NCBI RefSeq assembly: GCF_000931445.1
Contig: NZ_CP010849.1
Span: 5,642,001-5,706,000, forward strand
Source: Streptomyces cyaneogriseus subsp. noncyanogenus
GTDB lineage: Bacteria > Actinomycetota > Actinomycetes > Streptomycetales > Streptomycetaceae
Length of the DNA: 64,000 bases
Reading direction: 5' to 3'
The notes under the pieces were generated by a model that was not told where the DNA came from, made no database searches, and saw only the letters and a program-made list of their open reading frames with translations. Position 1 is the stretch's first letter, and the number at the start of each line of letters is the position of its first letter. This document shows positions 39,491-48,913 of this stretch, piece after piece. The position numbers and the translations under genes are program-made.

Positions 39491-41131
39491 ATGCCCCCCA
39501 CCCTCGCCTCGCTCGTCCACCACTCCGCGCTCAAGCTGACCGTGCGCGCGGGCGAGGACCGCCTCGACGTGCCCGTGCGCTGGGCGCACGTCAGCGAGCT
39601 CGCCGACCCGGTGCCCTACATGGAGGGCGGGGAGCTGCTGCTGATCACCGCGCTCAAGCTGGACGCGGAGGACCCGGAGGCGATGCGCCGGTACGTGCGG
39701 CGGCTGGCCGGGGCCGGGGTCGTCGGGCTCGGGTTCGCCGTCGGCGTCAACTACGAGGAGATCCCCGCCGCCCTCGTCGAGGCGGCCCGGGAGGAAGGGC
39801 TGCCGCTGCTGGAGGTGCCGCGCCGCACCCCCTTCCTCGCCATCAGCAAGGCGGTCTCCGCCGCGATCGCCGCCGACCAGTACCGGGCGGTCACGGCGGG
39901 TTTCGCGGCGCAGCGCGAGCTGACCCGGCAGGCGCTGACGGACGGGCCGGAGGGGCTGCTCGGCGCGCTGGCCGCGCAGGTCGACGGCTGGGCGGCGCTG
40001 TACGACGCCTCCGGTTCGGTGGTCGCCACGGCGCCGGAGTGGGCCGTCCGCCGGGCGGCCCGGCTCACGGCGGACGTGCAGCGGCTGCGGGAGCGGCCCG
40101 CGCCCGCCTCCTCCGTGGTGGGCGGCCCCGGCAACGAGGACCGCGTCGAGCTGCACTCCCTCGGCACCGGGCGCAGGCCCCGCGCCGCGCTCGCCGTCGG
40201 CACCGCCGCCGCCCTCGGCACCGCCGAGCGGTACGCCGTCCACTCCGCGATCGCGCTGCTGACGCTCACCACGGAACGCTCGCGGTCGCTGCACGCGGCC
40301 GAGCAGCGCATCGGCGCCGCCGTCCTGCGCATGCTGCTCGCCGGGGAGCCCGACCACGCGCGCACGGTCGCCGGGGACCTGTACGGCGGGCTGCTGGACG
40401 CCCCCTTCCGCATGATCGTCGCCGAGTCGGCGCCGGGCGGGGCCGCCCGGGCGCACGCCGCCTCGCCGTCGGCGAAGCCCGCCGACGGCGGCGGCGACCC
40501 GCTCGGCGTCCTCGCCGAGACCGTGGAGTCGGCGGCGGCCCGCGCGGGCGAGGCGGTGCTGGTGGTGCCGGAGGGCGAGCGGCTGGTGGTGCTGGCCGCC
40601 GACGGCGGAGCGGCGGTCACCGCCTGCACGGAGTACGCGGTGGCGCTGGAGGCGCGGCGGACGGCCGGTGCGCCGGAGCCGGCGGCGGGCGGCGAGGACG
40701 GCGAGCTGGTCGTCGGGCTGTCGGCGCCGTCCGGGCCCATCGGCGCGTCCGCCGCCTACCGGCAGGCCGAACAGGCGCTCTCGGTGGCCCGGCGGCGGGG
40801 CCGGGTCTGCGTGGAGCACGAGCAGCTCGCGGCCGGCTCGGTACTGCCGCTGCTCGCCGACGACGCGGTGCGCGCCTTCGCCGAGGGGCTGCTGCGCGCC
40901 CTGCGCGAGCACGACGCGACCGGGCGCGGTGATCTGGTCGCCTCCCTGCGGGCCTGGCTGTCCCGGCACGGCCAGTGGGACGCGGCGGCCGCCGACCTCG
41001 GGGTCCACCGGCACACGCTGCGGTACCGGATGCGGCGGGTGGAGGAGATCCTCGGCCGGTCGCTGGACGACCCGGACGTGCGCATGGAGCTGTGGCTGGC
41101 GCTGAAGGCGACCTCCCACGAACAGGAGTGA
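39491..41131 (+). CDS. PucR-family transcriptional regulator
   Basis: A 546-residue regulator: an N-terminal PucR sensor domain (about 3-125; VRWAHVSELADPVPYMEGGELLLITAL), a central GGDEF-like/CdaR region (about 290-440), and a C-terminal PucR helix-turn-helix (about 485-540; WDAAAADLGVHRHTLRYRMRRVEEILGRSL). Members control purine, GABA and other nitrogen catabolism genes, usually as activators. Placement between gabT and the succinate-semialdehyde-type dehydrogenase argues for control of the GABA branch. The start ATG lies about 120 nt after the ATPase stop and may have its own promoter. The gene's last codons lie within a small tandem repeat. Confidence 0.9.
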   Translation: MPPTLASLVHHSALKLTVRAGEDRLDVPVRWAHVSELADPVPYMEGGELLLITALKLDAEDPEAMRRYVRRLAGAGVVGLGFAVGVNYEEIPAALVEAAREEGLPLLEVPRRTPFLAISKAVSAAIAADQYRAVTAGFAAQRELTRQALTDGPEGLLGALAAQVDGWAALYDASGSVVATAPEWAVRRAARLTADVQRLRERPAPASSVVGGPGNEDRVELHSLGTGRRPRAALAVGTAAALGTAERYAVHSAIALLTLTTERSRSLHAAEQRIGAAVLRMLLAGEPDHARTVAGDLYGGLLDAPFRMIVAESAPGGAARAHAASPSAKPADGGGDPLGVLAETVESAAARAGEAVLVVPEGERLVVLAADGGAAVTACTEYAVALEARRTAGAPEPAAGGEDGELVVGLSAPSGPIGASAAYRQAEQALSVARRRGRVCVEHEQLAAGSVLPLLADDAVRAFAEGLLRALREHDATGRGDLVASLRAWLSRHGQWDAAAADLGVHRHTLRYRMRRVEEILGRSLDDPDVRMELWLALKATSHEQE

Positions 41132-41180
41132 GGCGCCCCGGACAGGAGTGAGGCGGCCTCCCCGCGAGAGGAGTGAGGCG
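41124..41180 (+). repeat. Three copies of a 12-bp repeat overlapping the pucR stop codon
   Basis: AGGAGTGAGGCG occurs at 41124-41135, 41144-41155 and 41169-41180, spaced 20 and 25 nt. The first copy contains the TGA stop of the regulator gene. A run of nine C follows at 41181-41189. The units look like slippage duplications of the gene's 3' end. Confidence 0.75.
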
Positions 41181-41347
41181 CCCCCCCCCGCACCAACGGC
41201 ACCCGCCCGAAACCGCCCCGCCTACGCCAAAGCGGCGTGTCCCCGTCCCGCACTACTACGTCCCGGACAAACGTGCCTCCGCCGCCCCGCCCCTACCGTG
41301 GACCCAGCAAGCACACACCCCCAACGCGGAAGGGCCGGGACTCGCAC

Positions 41348-42793
41348 ATGACTTCCACCCACGCCTTCTGGCTCGCCGGCCGCCAGGCCACCGGCGAGGA
41401 CACCTTCGACGTCACCTCCCCGTGGGACGGCCGTACGGTCGGCGAGGTCGCCGTGCCGACCCACGCGCAGGTGGAGGAGGCCGTGGCCGCCGCGTACGCG
41501 GTACGGGACGAGTTCGCCGCCACCCCCGCCCATGTGCGCGCCGCCGCGCTGGACCACGTCAGCCGGCGTCTGGCCGAGCGCACCGAGGAGATCGCCCGGC
41601 TGATCTCCGCCGAGAACGGCAAGCCGATCAAGTGGGCGCGCGGCGAGGTCGGCCGCGCGGTGTCCGTCTTCCGCTTCGCGGCCGAGGAGGCCCGCCGCTA
41701 CAACGGCGGCGACGGGCAGCGCCTGGACACCGACGCCGGCGGCCAGGGCCGTCTCGCCCTGACCCGCCGCTTCCCCAAGGGCGTCGTCCTCGGCATCGCG
41801 CCGTTCAACTTCCCGCTGAACCTGTGCGCCCACAAGGTCGCCCCCGCGATCGCCGTCGGTGCGCCGATCATCCTCAAGCCGGCGCCGGCCACCCCGCTGT
41901 CCGGGCTGATCCTCGGTGAGCTGCTCGCCGAGACCGAGCTGCCCGCCGGGTCGTGGAGCATCCTCACCGTCCCGAACGACCGCATGCCCGCGCTGGTCCA
42001 GGACGAGCGCCTGCCGGTCATCTCCTTCACCGGTTCCGACAAGGTCGGTTACGCGATCATGGACTCGGTGCCGCGCAAGCACTGCACCCTGGAGCTGGGC
42101 GGCAACGGCGCGGCCGTCGTGCTGGGCGACTGGGCGAGCGACGAGGACCTCGACTGGGCCGCGACCCGCATCGCGACGTTCTCCAACTACCAGGGCGGCC
42201 AGTCCTGCATCTCCGTGCAGCGCGTGATCGCCGACGCCTCCGTCTACGACCGCCTGCTGCCGCGCATCGTCGCCGCCGTCGAGGCCCAGGTCACCGGTGA
42301 CCCGAACGACGACAAGACCGACGTCGGCCCGCTGGTCAGCGAGGACGCCGCCAAGCGCGTCGAGTCCTGGGTCACGGAGGCCGTCCAGGCCGGTGCCGCG
42401 CTGCTCACCGGCGGCGAGCGCGACGGCGCCACCTACGCGCCGACCGTCCTCGCCGACGTCCCGGCGGACGTCACCATCGCCTGCGAGGAGGTCTTCGGAC
42501 CGGTCCTGACGGTGCAGAAGGTGAACGGCGAGAGCGAGGCGTTCGACGCCGTCAACTCCTCCAAGTTCGGTCTCCAGGCGGGCATCTTCACGCACGACCT
42601 GCGGACCGCCTTCCGCGCCCACCGCGCCCTGGAGGTCGGCGGCGTGGTCATCGGCGACGTGCCGTCCTACCGCGCCGACCAGATGCCGTACGGCGGCGTC
42701 AAGCAGTCCGGCGTGGGCCGCGAGGGCGTCCGGTTCGCGATGGACGACTACACCTACGAGCGGGTCCTGGTCCTCACCGGCCTGGCGCTCTGA
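41348..42793 (+). CDS. Aldehyde dehydrogenase, succinate-semialdehyde-type
   Basis: A 481-residue NAD(P)-dependent aldehyde dehydrogenase. Key segments are GVVLGIAPFNFPLNLCAHK and LKPAPATPL (cofactor), the general base in LELGGNGAAVV, the catalytic cysteine in GGQSCISVQRV, and EEVFGPVLT. The GQSCISVQR loop differs from the GQDCTAATR loop of the two amino-aldehyde enzymes in this window and is seen in succinate semialdehyde and related acyl-semialdehyde dehydrogenases. With gabT and PucR nearby, oxidation of succinate semialdehyde to succinate is the natural job. TACCGT (41294-41299) may be its -10 box. Ends at a cluster of strong terminators. Confidence 0.85.
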   Translation: MTSTHAFWLAGRQATGEDTFDVTSPWDGRTVGEVAVPTHAQVEEAVAAAYAVRDEFAATPAHVRAAALDHVSRRLAERTEEIARLISAENGKPIKWARGEVGRAVSVFRFAAEEARRYNGGDGQRLDTDAGGQGRLALTRRFPKGVVLGIAPFNFPLNLCAHKVAPAIAVGAPIILKPAPATPLSGLILGELLAETELPAGSWSILTVPNDRMPALVQDERLPVISFTGSDKVGYAIMDSVPRKHCTLELGGNGAAVVLGDWASDEDLDWAATRIATFSNYQGGQSCISVQRVIADASVYDRLLPRIVAAVEAQVTGDPNDDKTDVGPLVSEDAAKRVESWVTEAVQAGAALLTGGERDGATYAPTVLADVPADVTIACEEVFGPVLTVQKVNGESEAFDAVNSSKFGLQAGIFTHDLRTAFRAHRALEVGGVVIGDVPSYRADQMPYGGVKQSGVGREGVRFAMDDYTYERVLVLTGLAL

Positions 42794-42810
42794 CGACCGC
42801 ACCCCGAGGC

Positions 42811-42920
42811 CGACGGCCCGAGCCCACTGTGCGGGGGCTCGGGCCGTCGCCGTCCCCCGTGGGGGCCTTCCCCGGACGCCCGTCCGGGGAAGGCCCCCAC
42901 GCGGCTGCGCGCACAGCCGC
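42811..42920. terminator. Cluster of three strong hairpins between convergent genes
   Basis: (1) 42811-42825/42835-42849, 15-bp perfect stem, 9-nt loop; (2) 42858-42878/42881-42901, 21-bp perfect stem with only 2 nt between arms; (3) 42901-42907/42914-42920, 7-bp stem. They mark the boundary between the GABA region and the xyloglucan locus, and should stop transcription from both sides. Confidence 0.85.
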
Positions 42921-42944
42921 GCGGGGGCCCGGCCGGCCGCCGCC

Positions 42945-45788
42945 TCAGGCGGAGAAGCCGACGCGCGCCAGCCGTACCCGGCCGCGCAGGGTCAGCCGCA
43001 GGTCGTGCACCCCCTCGGCGGTGAACCCGGTGCCGAGGACGGTGTAGTCGTACGGTCCCGCCCCCGGTGCGCCGGGGGACGCGGACAGCACCGCGAGGGC
43101 CGGGCCGCCGTCGAGGGACGCCTCCACCGTGCCCTCGCCCGCCACCTCGACGGTCATCCGGGTCACACCGGTGCCGAAGTCGCAAGCCCGGTAGAGCAGT
43201 TCGCCCGTCCCGCCGTCGGCGGCCGGGGTCACCGCGTCGCCCGACACCTTCGTGCGGTCCGTGATCGCGATGCCGCCGTGCTCGTCGAAGCGGACCGCCT
43301 CCAGGCCGTGTTCGGCGACGGGGCGCGGCGCGGCGGCCTCCCCGTCGAGCGTGACGGTCTCCCGCAGCCGGATGTCCTCGCTGGAGGCCCCGGCCAGCAG
43401 CTCGTACGGGCCGGGCTCCCGGCGCCACCGGCCGTGCGCCACGTCCCAGAACGCGAAGGACGCCAGGGGGACGGTGAAGGACAGGTCCGCGGACCGGCCG
43501 GGCGCGAGGGTGACCCGGCGGTGCGCCACCAGCTCGCGGCGCGGGCGCGGCAGCGACGGGTCCGCGGCCCGCGTGTAGAGCTGGGCGACCTCGTCGGCGG
43601 TGACGTCGCCGGTGTTGGTGACGGTGAAGGAGACCCGCACCGCCCCCTCCTCGACGCGTTGGCGCAGGTCCGTGTAGGAGAACGACGCGTACGACAGGCC
43701 GTGCCCGAACGGGAACAGGGGCGTGCCCTCGAAGTACAGGTAGGTCTGCCGCCCGCCGATCACGTCGTAGTCGAGCAGGTCCGGCAGGTCGGCGTCGTCG
43801 GCGTACCAGGTCTGCGGCAGGCGCCCGGCGGGGGAGACGTCGCCGGCCAGCACGCGCGCCAGGGCGGTGCCCGCGGCCTGGCCGCCGTGGGCCGTCCACA
43901 GCACCGCCGGCAGCGCGGCCGGGTCGACGGCGTACGGGTAGGACGACACCAGCGCCAGCGCCGTGCGCGGGTTGGCGGCGCGCGCGGCCCGCAGCAGGCG
44001 CTCCTGGTGGGCGGGCAGGCGCAGCGTGGGGCGGTCCTCGGTCTCCCGGCCGTTGATGTGCGGGTCGTTGCCGGCCACCACCACGACGACGTCCGCCTCC
44101 GCCGCCGCCCGGGCCACCGCCTCCTCGCCGCGCTCGGCGACGACCGGTCGGAACACCTCCGGGTCCGTCTCGGCAACCTTCACGCCGTCGGCGGTCACAC
44201 AGACATGCCGGCCCGTCCCGAGATGCCTGAGGAGGTGACCGTCCCCATGGGGCTCCAGACGGAACGTCTCCTGCACGACCCAGCCGCCGGGCTGGTCGGC
44301 CGAGGCGCGCAGGAAGCCGTCGTCGGCCACCGACAGGTAGCGGCCGTCGGGGGCGCGCAGGGTCAGGACGCCCTCGCCCCAGTCGACGAGGGCGAGTTCG
44401 GTGCCCTCGGCGTCGGTGGTGAGCGGGGGCAGGTCGGTGCGTCCGGTGAGCAGCGCCGGGTCCAGGGCGGCCTCGGTGCCGGGCGCGGTGCCGGGGGCGT
44501 CGTCCGCCGCCGGCACGTGCAGGAAGGTCCCGGCGGAGGTCCTCAGCCGGATCCGGTCCACGCCCTCCGCGAAGACCACCCGCTCGGCGCCGAACCGCTC
44601 GTACAGGCCGTCCAGGGGAGTGGAGCGGTGCAGGAGGGTGCCGCTGTACCAGTCGAGCTTGCACTCGTCGGCGAGCAGGCCGACGACGGCGATCCGGGTG
44701 TCGGGGGCCAGCGGCAGCAGGCCGTCGTTCTTGAGCAGGACGATCGCCTGCTCGGCGGCCTCCCGCGCGAGCGCGCGGTGCTCCGGGGTGTCGAAGGCGC
44801 CCGCCTCGTCGTACGCGCCGGCCCCGTCGAACTCGCCGAGGCGGAAGCGGACCGACAACTGGCGGCGCACCGCCGTGTCGATGTCCGCCTCGGTCAGCAG
44901 ACCCCGGTCGAGGGCCCCGCGGACGCGCGCGGTGATCTTCGAGGAGTCCGTGCCGTGGTCGGTGAAGCTGTCGACGCCGGCCCGCAGCGCGGCGGCGGTC
45001 GCCTCCTCGTGGGTGTCGAAGTAGTGCTCGGAGTCGACCAGGTTGGACGGCGCCCCCGCGTCCGAGCAGACCAGCAGCTCCTCGTCGGTCCACCGGCGCA
45101 GATGCTCGCCCAGATACGGCGAGAGGTGGTTGGGGCGGCCGTTGACCAGGTTGTAGGCGGGCATGACGCCGGCCACCGCGCCGGCCTCGACCGTCTCGCG
45201 GAAGGCGCGCAGGTCGTACTCGTGCAGCACGCGCGGGGGGACGGAGGACGAGGAGGTGTCCCGGTCGGTCTCGTTGTTGTGGGCGAGCCAGTGCTTCAGC
45301 ACCGGCGCGGTGCGCCAGTACACCGGGTGGTCGCCGCGCAGGCCGCGGGTGTAGGCGGTGGCGATCGCGGAGGTGAGCTTCGGGTCCTCGGAGTAGCCCT
45401 CCTCGTTGCGGCCCCACAGGGGGTGGCGCAGCAGGTTGACGGTGGGCGACCAGACGTTGAGGCCCACGCGGTCGTCCAGGGCGCGCATCGCGCGGACCTC
45501 CTTGGACACCGCGTCGCCGACCCGCCGCACCAGCTCCTCGTTCCAGGTGGCGCCGAGGCCGACCGCCTGCGGGAACACCGTGGCCGGGCCCATCCAGGCC
45601 ACGCCGTGCAGGGCCTCCTGGCCGGTGCGGAAGGCGGCGATGCCGAGCCGCTCGACGGCGGGCGTGAACTGGTGCAGGAACCCGATCTTCTCCTCGAGCG
45701 ACAGCCGCGCCATCAGGTCGTCGATGCGCTTGCCGAACGGCAGCAGCGGGTCCCGGAAGGGAGGCGTGGACGGCGTGGATGTGGACAC
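42945..45788 (-). CDS. GH3 beta-glucosidase with a beta-trefoil-like insert
   Basis: A 947-residue cytoplasmic GH3 enzyme (no signal peptide). The N-terminal TIM barrel (about 1-320) contains the nucleophile Asp in LLVCSDAGAPSNLV. The alpha/beta sandwich (from about 350) holds GNDPHINGRETEDRPTLRLP with the likely acid/base Glu. A C-terminal FnIII-like domain (about 700-780) and a final beta domain follow. Between about 400 and 545, where many GH3 enzymes carry PA14, there is a domain with three GxxLxV-type units (GTFLHV, GRYLSV, GRHVCV), suggesting a fascin-like beta-trefoil. It should release glucose from imported xyloglucan backbone pieces. GTG start with GGGGAG RBS; a LacI operator covers its promoter. 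Confidence 0.88.
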   Translation of the reverse strand: MSTSTPSTPPFRDPLLPFGKRIDDLMARLSLEEKIGFLHQFTPAVERLGIAAFRTGQEALHGVAWMGPATVFPQAVGLGATWNEELVRRVGDAVSKEVRAMRALDDRVGLNVWSPTVNLLRHPLWGRNEEGYSEDPKLTSAIATAYTRGLRGDHPVYWRTAPVLKHWLAHNNETDRDTSSSSVPPRVLHEYDLRAFRETVEAGAVAGVMPAYNLVNGRPNHLSPYLGEHLRRWTDEELLVCSDAGAPSNLVDSEHYFDTHEEATAAALRAGVDSFTDHGTDSSKITARVRGALDRGLLTEADIDTAVRRQLSVRFRLGEFDGAGAYDEAGAFDTPEHRALAREAAEQAIVLLKNDGLLPLAPDTRIAVVGLLADECKLDWYSGTLLHRSTPLDGLYERFGAERVVFAEGVDRIRLRTSAGTFLHVPAADDAPGTAPGTEAALDPALLTGRTDLPPLTTDAEGTELALVDWGEGVLTLRAPDGRYLSVADDGFLRASADQPGGWVVQETFRLEPHGDGHLLRHLGTGRHVCVTADGVKVAETDPEVFRPVVAERGEEAVARAAAEADVVVVVAGNDPHINGRETEDRPTLRLPAHQERLLRAARAANPRTALALVSSYPYAVDPAALPAVLWTAHGGQAAGTALARVLAGDVSPAGRLPQTWYADDADLPDLLDYDVIGGRQTYLYFEGTPLFPFGHGLSYASFSYTDLRQRVEEGAVRVSFTVTNTGDVTADEVAQLYTRAADPSLPRPRRELVAHRRVTLAPGRSADLSFTVPLASFAFWDVAHGRWRREPGPYELLAGASSEDIRLRETVTLDGEAAAPRPVAEHGLEAVRFDEHGGIAITDRTKVSGDAVTPAADGGTGELLYRACDFGTGVTRMTVEVAGEGTVEASLDGGPALAVLSASPGAPGAGPYDYTVLGTGFTAEGVHDLRLTLRGRVRLARVGFSA

Positions 45789-45824
45789 GTGGGGCTCCCC
45801 TTGCGATGGTGCGGCGCGGCGCTT

Positions 45825-45866
45825 TCGAAGCGCTTCGATGGTTATGACAGGACACGCTCGTGTCAA
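45825..45866 (-). promoter_or_regulatory. GH3 promoter with LacI-type operator
   Basis: Minus strand: TTGACA (45866-45861), 16-nt spacer, TAACCA (45844-45839), immediately followed by the perfect palindrome TCGAAGCGCTTCGA (45825-45838). An operator placed over the transcription start is ideal for repression by the LacI-family protein encoded at 59536. Confidence 0.75.
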
Positions 45867-45965
45867 GACACCGTGAGGTAACACCTCGCCCGTTTCCCGC
45901 AGTTGCAAGCCCTCGGGCGAGGACTCGCCTCCCGGCCGGCGATTCACGAATTGTGCGAGCGACCC

Positions 45966-46018
45966 TTGTGCACCCTTGGGCGTTCACTTAACCTCGCAGC
46001 AACATCGAAGCGCTTCGA
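45966..46018 (+). promoter_or_regulatory. Promoter and LacI-type operator of the xyloglucan transport/GH operon
   Basis: TTGTGC (45966-45971), 17-nt spacer, TAACCT (45989-45994). The palindrome TCGAAGCGCTTCGA occupies 46005-46018, across the expected start of transcription. Together with the mirror-image arrangement for GH3 it fills the 357-nt divergent gap 45789-46145, where no gene is seen. Confidence 0.7.
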
Positions 46019-46145
46019 CTGCGAGGGTTCCACGGGACTCCACCTCTCCTTCGCGGACCGCTTCAGCTCAGCCAGTTCCACTCGAGACACCGCAGCCGAC
46101 GGCTCCACCGCCGGGTGTCCTGGTGCGCCATGAAGGGTTGACGCA

Positions 46146-47837
46146 ATGACACCGAACGCCACCCCCGTCTCCGCCGCCCCCAGCCGGAGAAGGTTCCTCG
46201 CCTCCACCGCGGTCGCCGCCGCGGCGGTGGCGGGCGGAATGCCGCTGCTCACCGCGTGCGGCGGCGGCGGTGGGGAGGGCCGCAAGGAGGGGACCACGTC
46301 GGGCAAGGAGGCCAAGAAGATCCTCCCGACGTACGTCGCGTCGAACGTGGTGGCGCCGGACATCCCGGCGAAGAACGGCTCCGCGGCCGGATTCGTCGAG
46401 CCGATCGACCTGAAGAACCTCAAGACCGCCGTGCCCGAGAAGCTGGGCAAGGGGAGCAAGCTGAAGGTCATGGCCCCGTTCTGGGGCACGCCGCCGTCCA
46501 ACGGCAACCCGTACTACCGGGCCATGAACGAGGCCATCGGCGTCCAGGTCACCTGGCAGAACCAGGACGGCAACACCTACGACGAGAAACTCGGCGCCGT
46601 CCTCGCCTCCAGCGACATCCCGGACGTCGTGGTCGTCCCCGGCTGGAACCTGAACGGCAAGATACCGAGCGCGATCAACGCCAAGTTCGCCGACCTCGGC
46701 GAGTTCCTCTCCGGCGACAAGGTCAAGGAGTACCCGAACCTCGCGGCCGTCCCGACCGACGCCTGGCAGCGCTCCATCTTCGGCGGCCGGCTCCGGGCGA
46801 TCCCCATGCCGGCCTCGTACGTCACCGACATCGCGCCCCTGTACCGCAAGGACATCTTCGACAAGGAGGGCTACCAGCCGCCGGCCTCGGCGGCCGACTT
46901 CCTCTCCTGGGCGAAGGAGGCCACCAACGCCCGGGCCGAGGTGTGGGCCTGCGACGACATGAAGTGGACCGCCTTCACCGTCTTCGGCGTGCTCCCCGGC
47001 AGCGACAAGGCGCTGTGGTGGAACCTCGTCGACGGCAAGCTGGTCAACCGCGTCGAGACCGAGGAGTACCTCGAAGCCCTGGAGTGGACCCGCAAGCTGT
47101 ACGCGGCGGGAGTGGTCCACCCGGACGCCAAGGCCGGCGGCAACCAGGGCAACGCCGGCAACCGGTTCACCGCCGGCCAGGTCCTGGTCTACAGCCAGAA
47201 CATCTCCGACCTGTGGGGCAAGACCGCCGAGCAGCGCACCCACAACAAGGAGTTCGAGATGGGCGCCATGGACATCTGGGGCCACGACGGCGGCGACCCG
47301 ACGCTGTGGGCGGTCCAGCCCGCCAACATCTTCACCTTCGTCAGCAAGAAGGCGTCCAAGGAGCAGATCCGGGACTTCCTCGCCATCGCCAACTACTGCG
47401 CCTCGCCCTACGGCACCAAGGAGTACATGCTCACCGTCTTCGGCGTGGAGGGCACCGACTACACGGTGAAGGACGGCGTGCCCACCAAGACCCCCCAGGG
47501 CATCAACGAGGTCAACGGCGCCTTCGACTACACCGGTGACCCGGCCGCCTACATCGCCCACCCGGACCTGCCCGAGATCGCCCGGCAGCAGGTCGAGTGG
47601 CAGCAGCGCATGGGCGCCTTCACCAAGAAGTCCACCTTCTACGGCCTGACCGTCACCGAGCCCAGCCGCTGGGCCACCCTCGCCGACGACTTCGAGCAGC
47701 TCGAGGACGACGTCGTACGCGGCCGCAAGAAGATCGCCGACGTGCAGCGGGCCGTCTCCGACTGGAAGAAGCAGGGCGGCGACGACCTGCGCGGCTGGTA
47801 CCAGAAGCTGCTCGACGACAACGGCTCGGCGAGCTGA
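46146..47837 (+). CDS. Extracellular oligosaccharide-binding lipoprotein
   Basis: A 563-residue ABC binding protein. A Tat-like SRRRFLAST precedes a hydrophobic stretch and a lipobox with Cys in LLTACGG (about residue 38), followed by a Gly/Lys-rich tether. The mature part, with VTWQNQDGNTYDEKLGAVLASSDIPDVVVVPG and WGHDGGDPTLWAVQP, resembles the large binding proteins (about 520-560 residues) that partner LplB/YtcP-type permeases for complex plant oligosaccharides. It presumably captures xyloglucan oligosaccharides made outside by the GH74 and GH12 enzymes. First gene of a long transcript with two permeases and four glycosidases. Confidence 0.88.
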   Translation: MTPNATPVSAAPSRRRFLASTAVAAAAVAGGMPLLTACGGGGGEGRKEGTTSGKEAKKILPTYVASNVVAPDIPAKNGSAAGFVEPIDLKNLKTAVPEKLGKGSKLKVMAPFWGTPPSNGNPYYRAMNEAIGVQVTWQNQDGNTYDEKLGAVLASSDIPDVVVVPGWNLNGKIPSAINAKFADLGEFLSGDKVKEYPNLAAVPTDAWQRSIFGGRLRAIPMPASYVTDIAPLYRKDIFDKEGYQPPASAADFLSWAKEATNARAEVWACDDMKWTAFTVFGVLPGSDKALWWNLVDGKLVNRVETEEYLEALEWTRKLYAAGVVHPDAKAGGNQGNAGNRFTAGQVLVYSQNISDLWGKTAEQRTHNKEFEMGAMDIWGHDGGDPTLWAVQPANIFTFVSKKASKEQIRDFLAIANYCASPYGTKEYMLTVFGVEGTDYTVKDGVPTKTPQGINEVNGAFDYTGDPAAYIAHPDLPEIARQQVEWQQRMGAFTKKSTFYGLTVTEPSRWATLADDFEQLEDDVVRGRKKIADVQRAVSDWKKQGGDDLRGWYQKLLDDNGSAS

Positions 47838-47863
47838 CCCGGGGCTGGAGCAAGGAGAAGGGC

Positions 47864-48913
47864 GTGTCCCACAGCACGGTGCCTCGCGACAGCGCCGAGG
47901 CGAAGACATCCGAGGAGCCCGCGGCGCCGCCCGGCGGCGCGGCGAGCTCCGGGGCCGGACGGCGGGCCGGGAAGCGGCCGGAGCGGAAGGTCAGCCTCCG
48001 TATCCGCTTCCGGCGGGACCGGACGCTCATCCTGATGACGCTGCCGGCGGTCCTGCTGCTGCTCGTCTTCAACTACGTACCGGTCCTGGGCAACGTCGTC
48101 GCCTTCCAGGACTACGACCCCTATCTCAGCGAGAACGGCTTCGTCGCCATCTTCGAGAGCCCCTGGGTGGGCCTGGAGCAGTTCGAGCGGGTCTTCGCCG
48201 ACTCGGAGTTCTGGCACGCGGTGCAGAACACCTTCGTGCTGTTCTTCCTCCAGCTCGTGCTCTACTTCCCGGTGCCGATCGTGCTCGCGCTGCTCATCAA
48301 CAGCCTGATCAGGCCCCGGGTCCGGGCGGTCGCCCAGGCGATCATGTACCTGCCCCACTTCTTCTCGTGGGTGCTGGTGGTCACCGTCTTCCAGCAGATC
48401 TTCGGCGGTGCCGGGATCATCGCGCAGACCCTGCGCGACCACGGCTACAGCGGCTTCGACATCATGACCGACCCCGGTGTCTTCAAGTACCTGGTCACGA
48501 TGGAGATGGTCTGGAAGGACGCCGGCTGGGGCATCATCGTCTTCCTCGCCGCCCTGTCCGCCGTGAGCAACGACCTGTACGAGGCCGCCGCCATGGACGG
48601 CGCCGGACGCTGGCGCCGCATGTGGCACATCACCCTGCCGGCGCTGCGGCCCGTCATCGCCCTGCTGCTGGTGCTGCGCGTGGGCGACGCCCTCACCGTC
48701 GGCTTCGAGCAGTTGCTGCTCCAGCGGGACGCGGTGGGACCGGACGCCTCCGAGGTGCTGGACACCTACGTGTGGTGGAACGGCATCCGCAACCAGGACT
48801 TCAGCTACGCGGCCGCCGCCGGACTGATCAAGGGCGTCGTCGGCCTGACCCTCGTCCTCGTGGCGAACAAGGTCGCCCACCTCATGGGCGAGCAGGGGGT
48901 GTACAAGAAGTGA
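47864..48913 (+). CDS. Sugar ABC transporter permease (LplB-like)
   Basis: A 349-residue permease with an unusual 45-residue charged Ala/Glu/Arg-rich cytoplasmic leader, then six helices beginning TLILMTLPAVLLLLVFNYVP. The segment GNVVAFQDYDPYLSENGF and the EAA loop EAAAMDGAGRWRRMWHITLPAL are typical of the LplB group. GTG 47864 has an AAGGAGAAGG RBS. Its stop overlaps the next GTG by 4 nt. No ATPase gene accompanies the pair; in Streptomyces a shared ATPase, MsiK, normally serves such importers. Confidence 0.9.
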   Translation: MSHSTVPRDSAEAKTSEEPAAPPGGAASSGAGRRAGKRPERKVSLRIRFRRDRTLILMTLPAVLLLLVFNYVPVLGNVVAFQDYDPYLSENGFVAIFESPWVGLEQFERVFADSEFWHAVQNTFVLFFLQLVLYFPVPIVLALLINSLIRPRVRAVAQAIMYLPHFFSWVLVVTVFQQIFGGAGIIAQTLRDHGYSGFDIMTDPGVFKYLVTMEMVWKDAGWGIIVFLAALSAVSNDLYEAAAMDGAGRWRRMWHITLPALRPVIALLLVLRVGDALTVGFEQLLLQRDAVGPDASEVLDTYVWWNGIRNQDFSYAAAAGLIKGVVGLTLVLVANKVAHLMGEQGVYKK

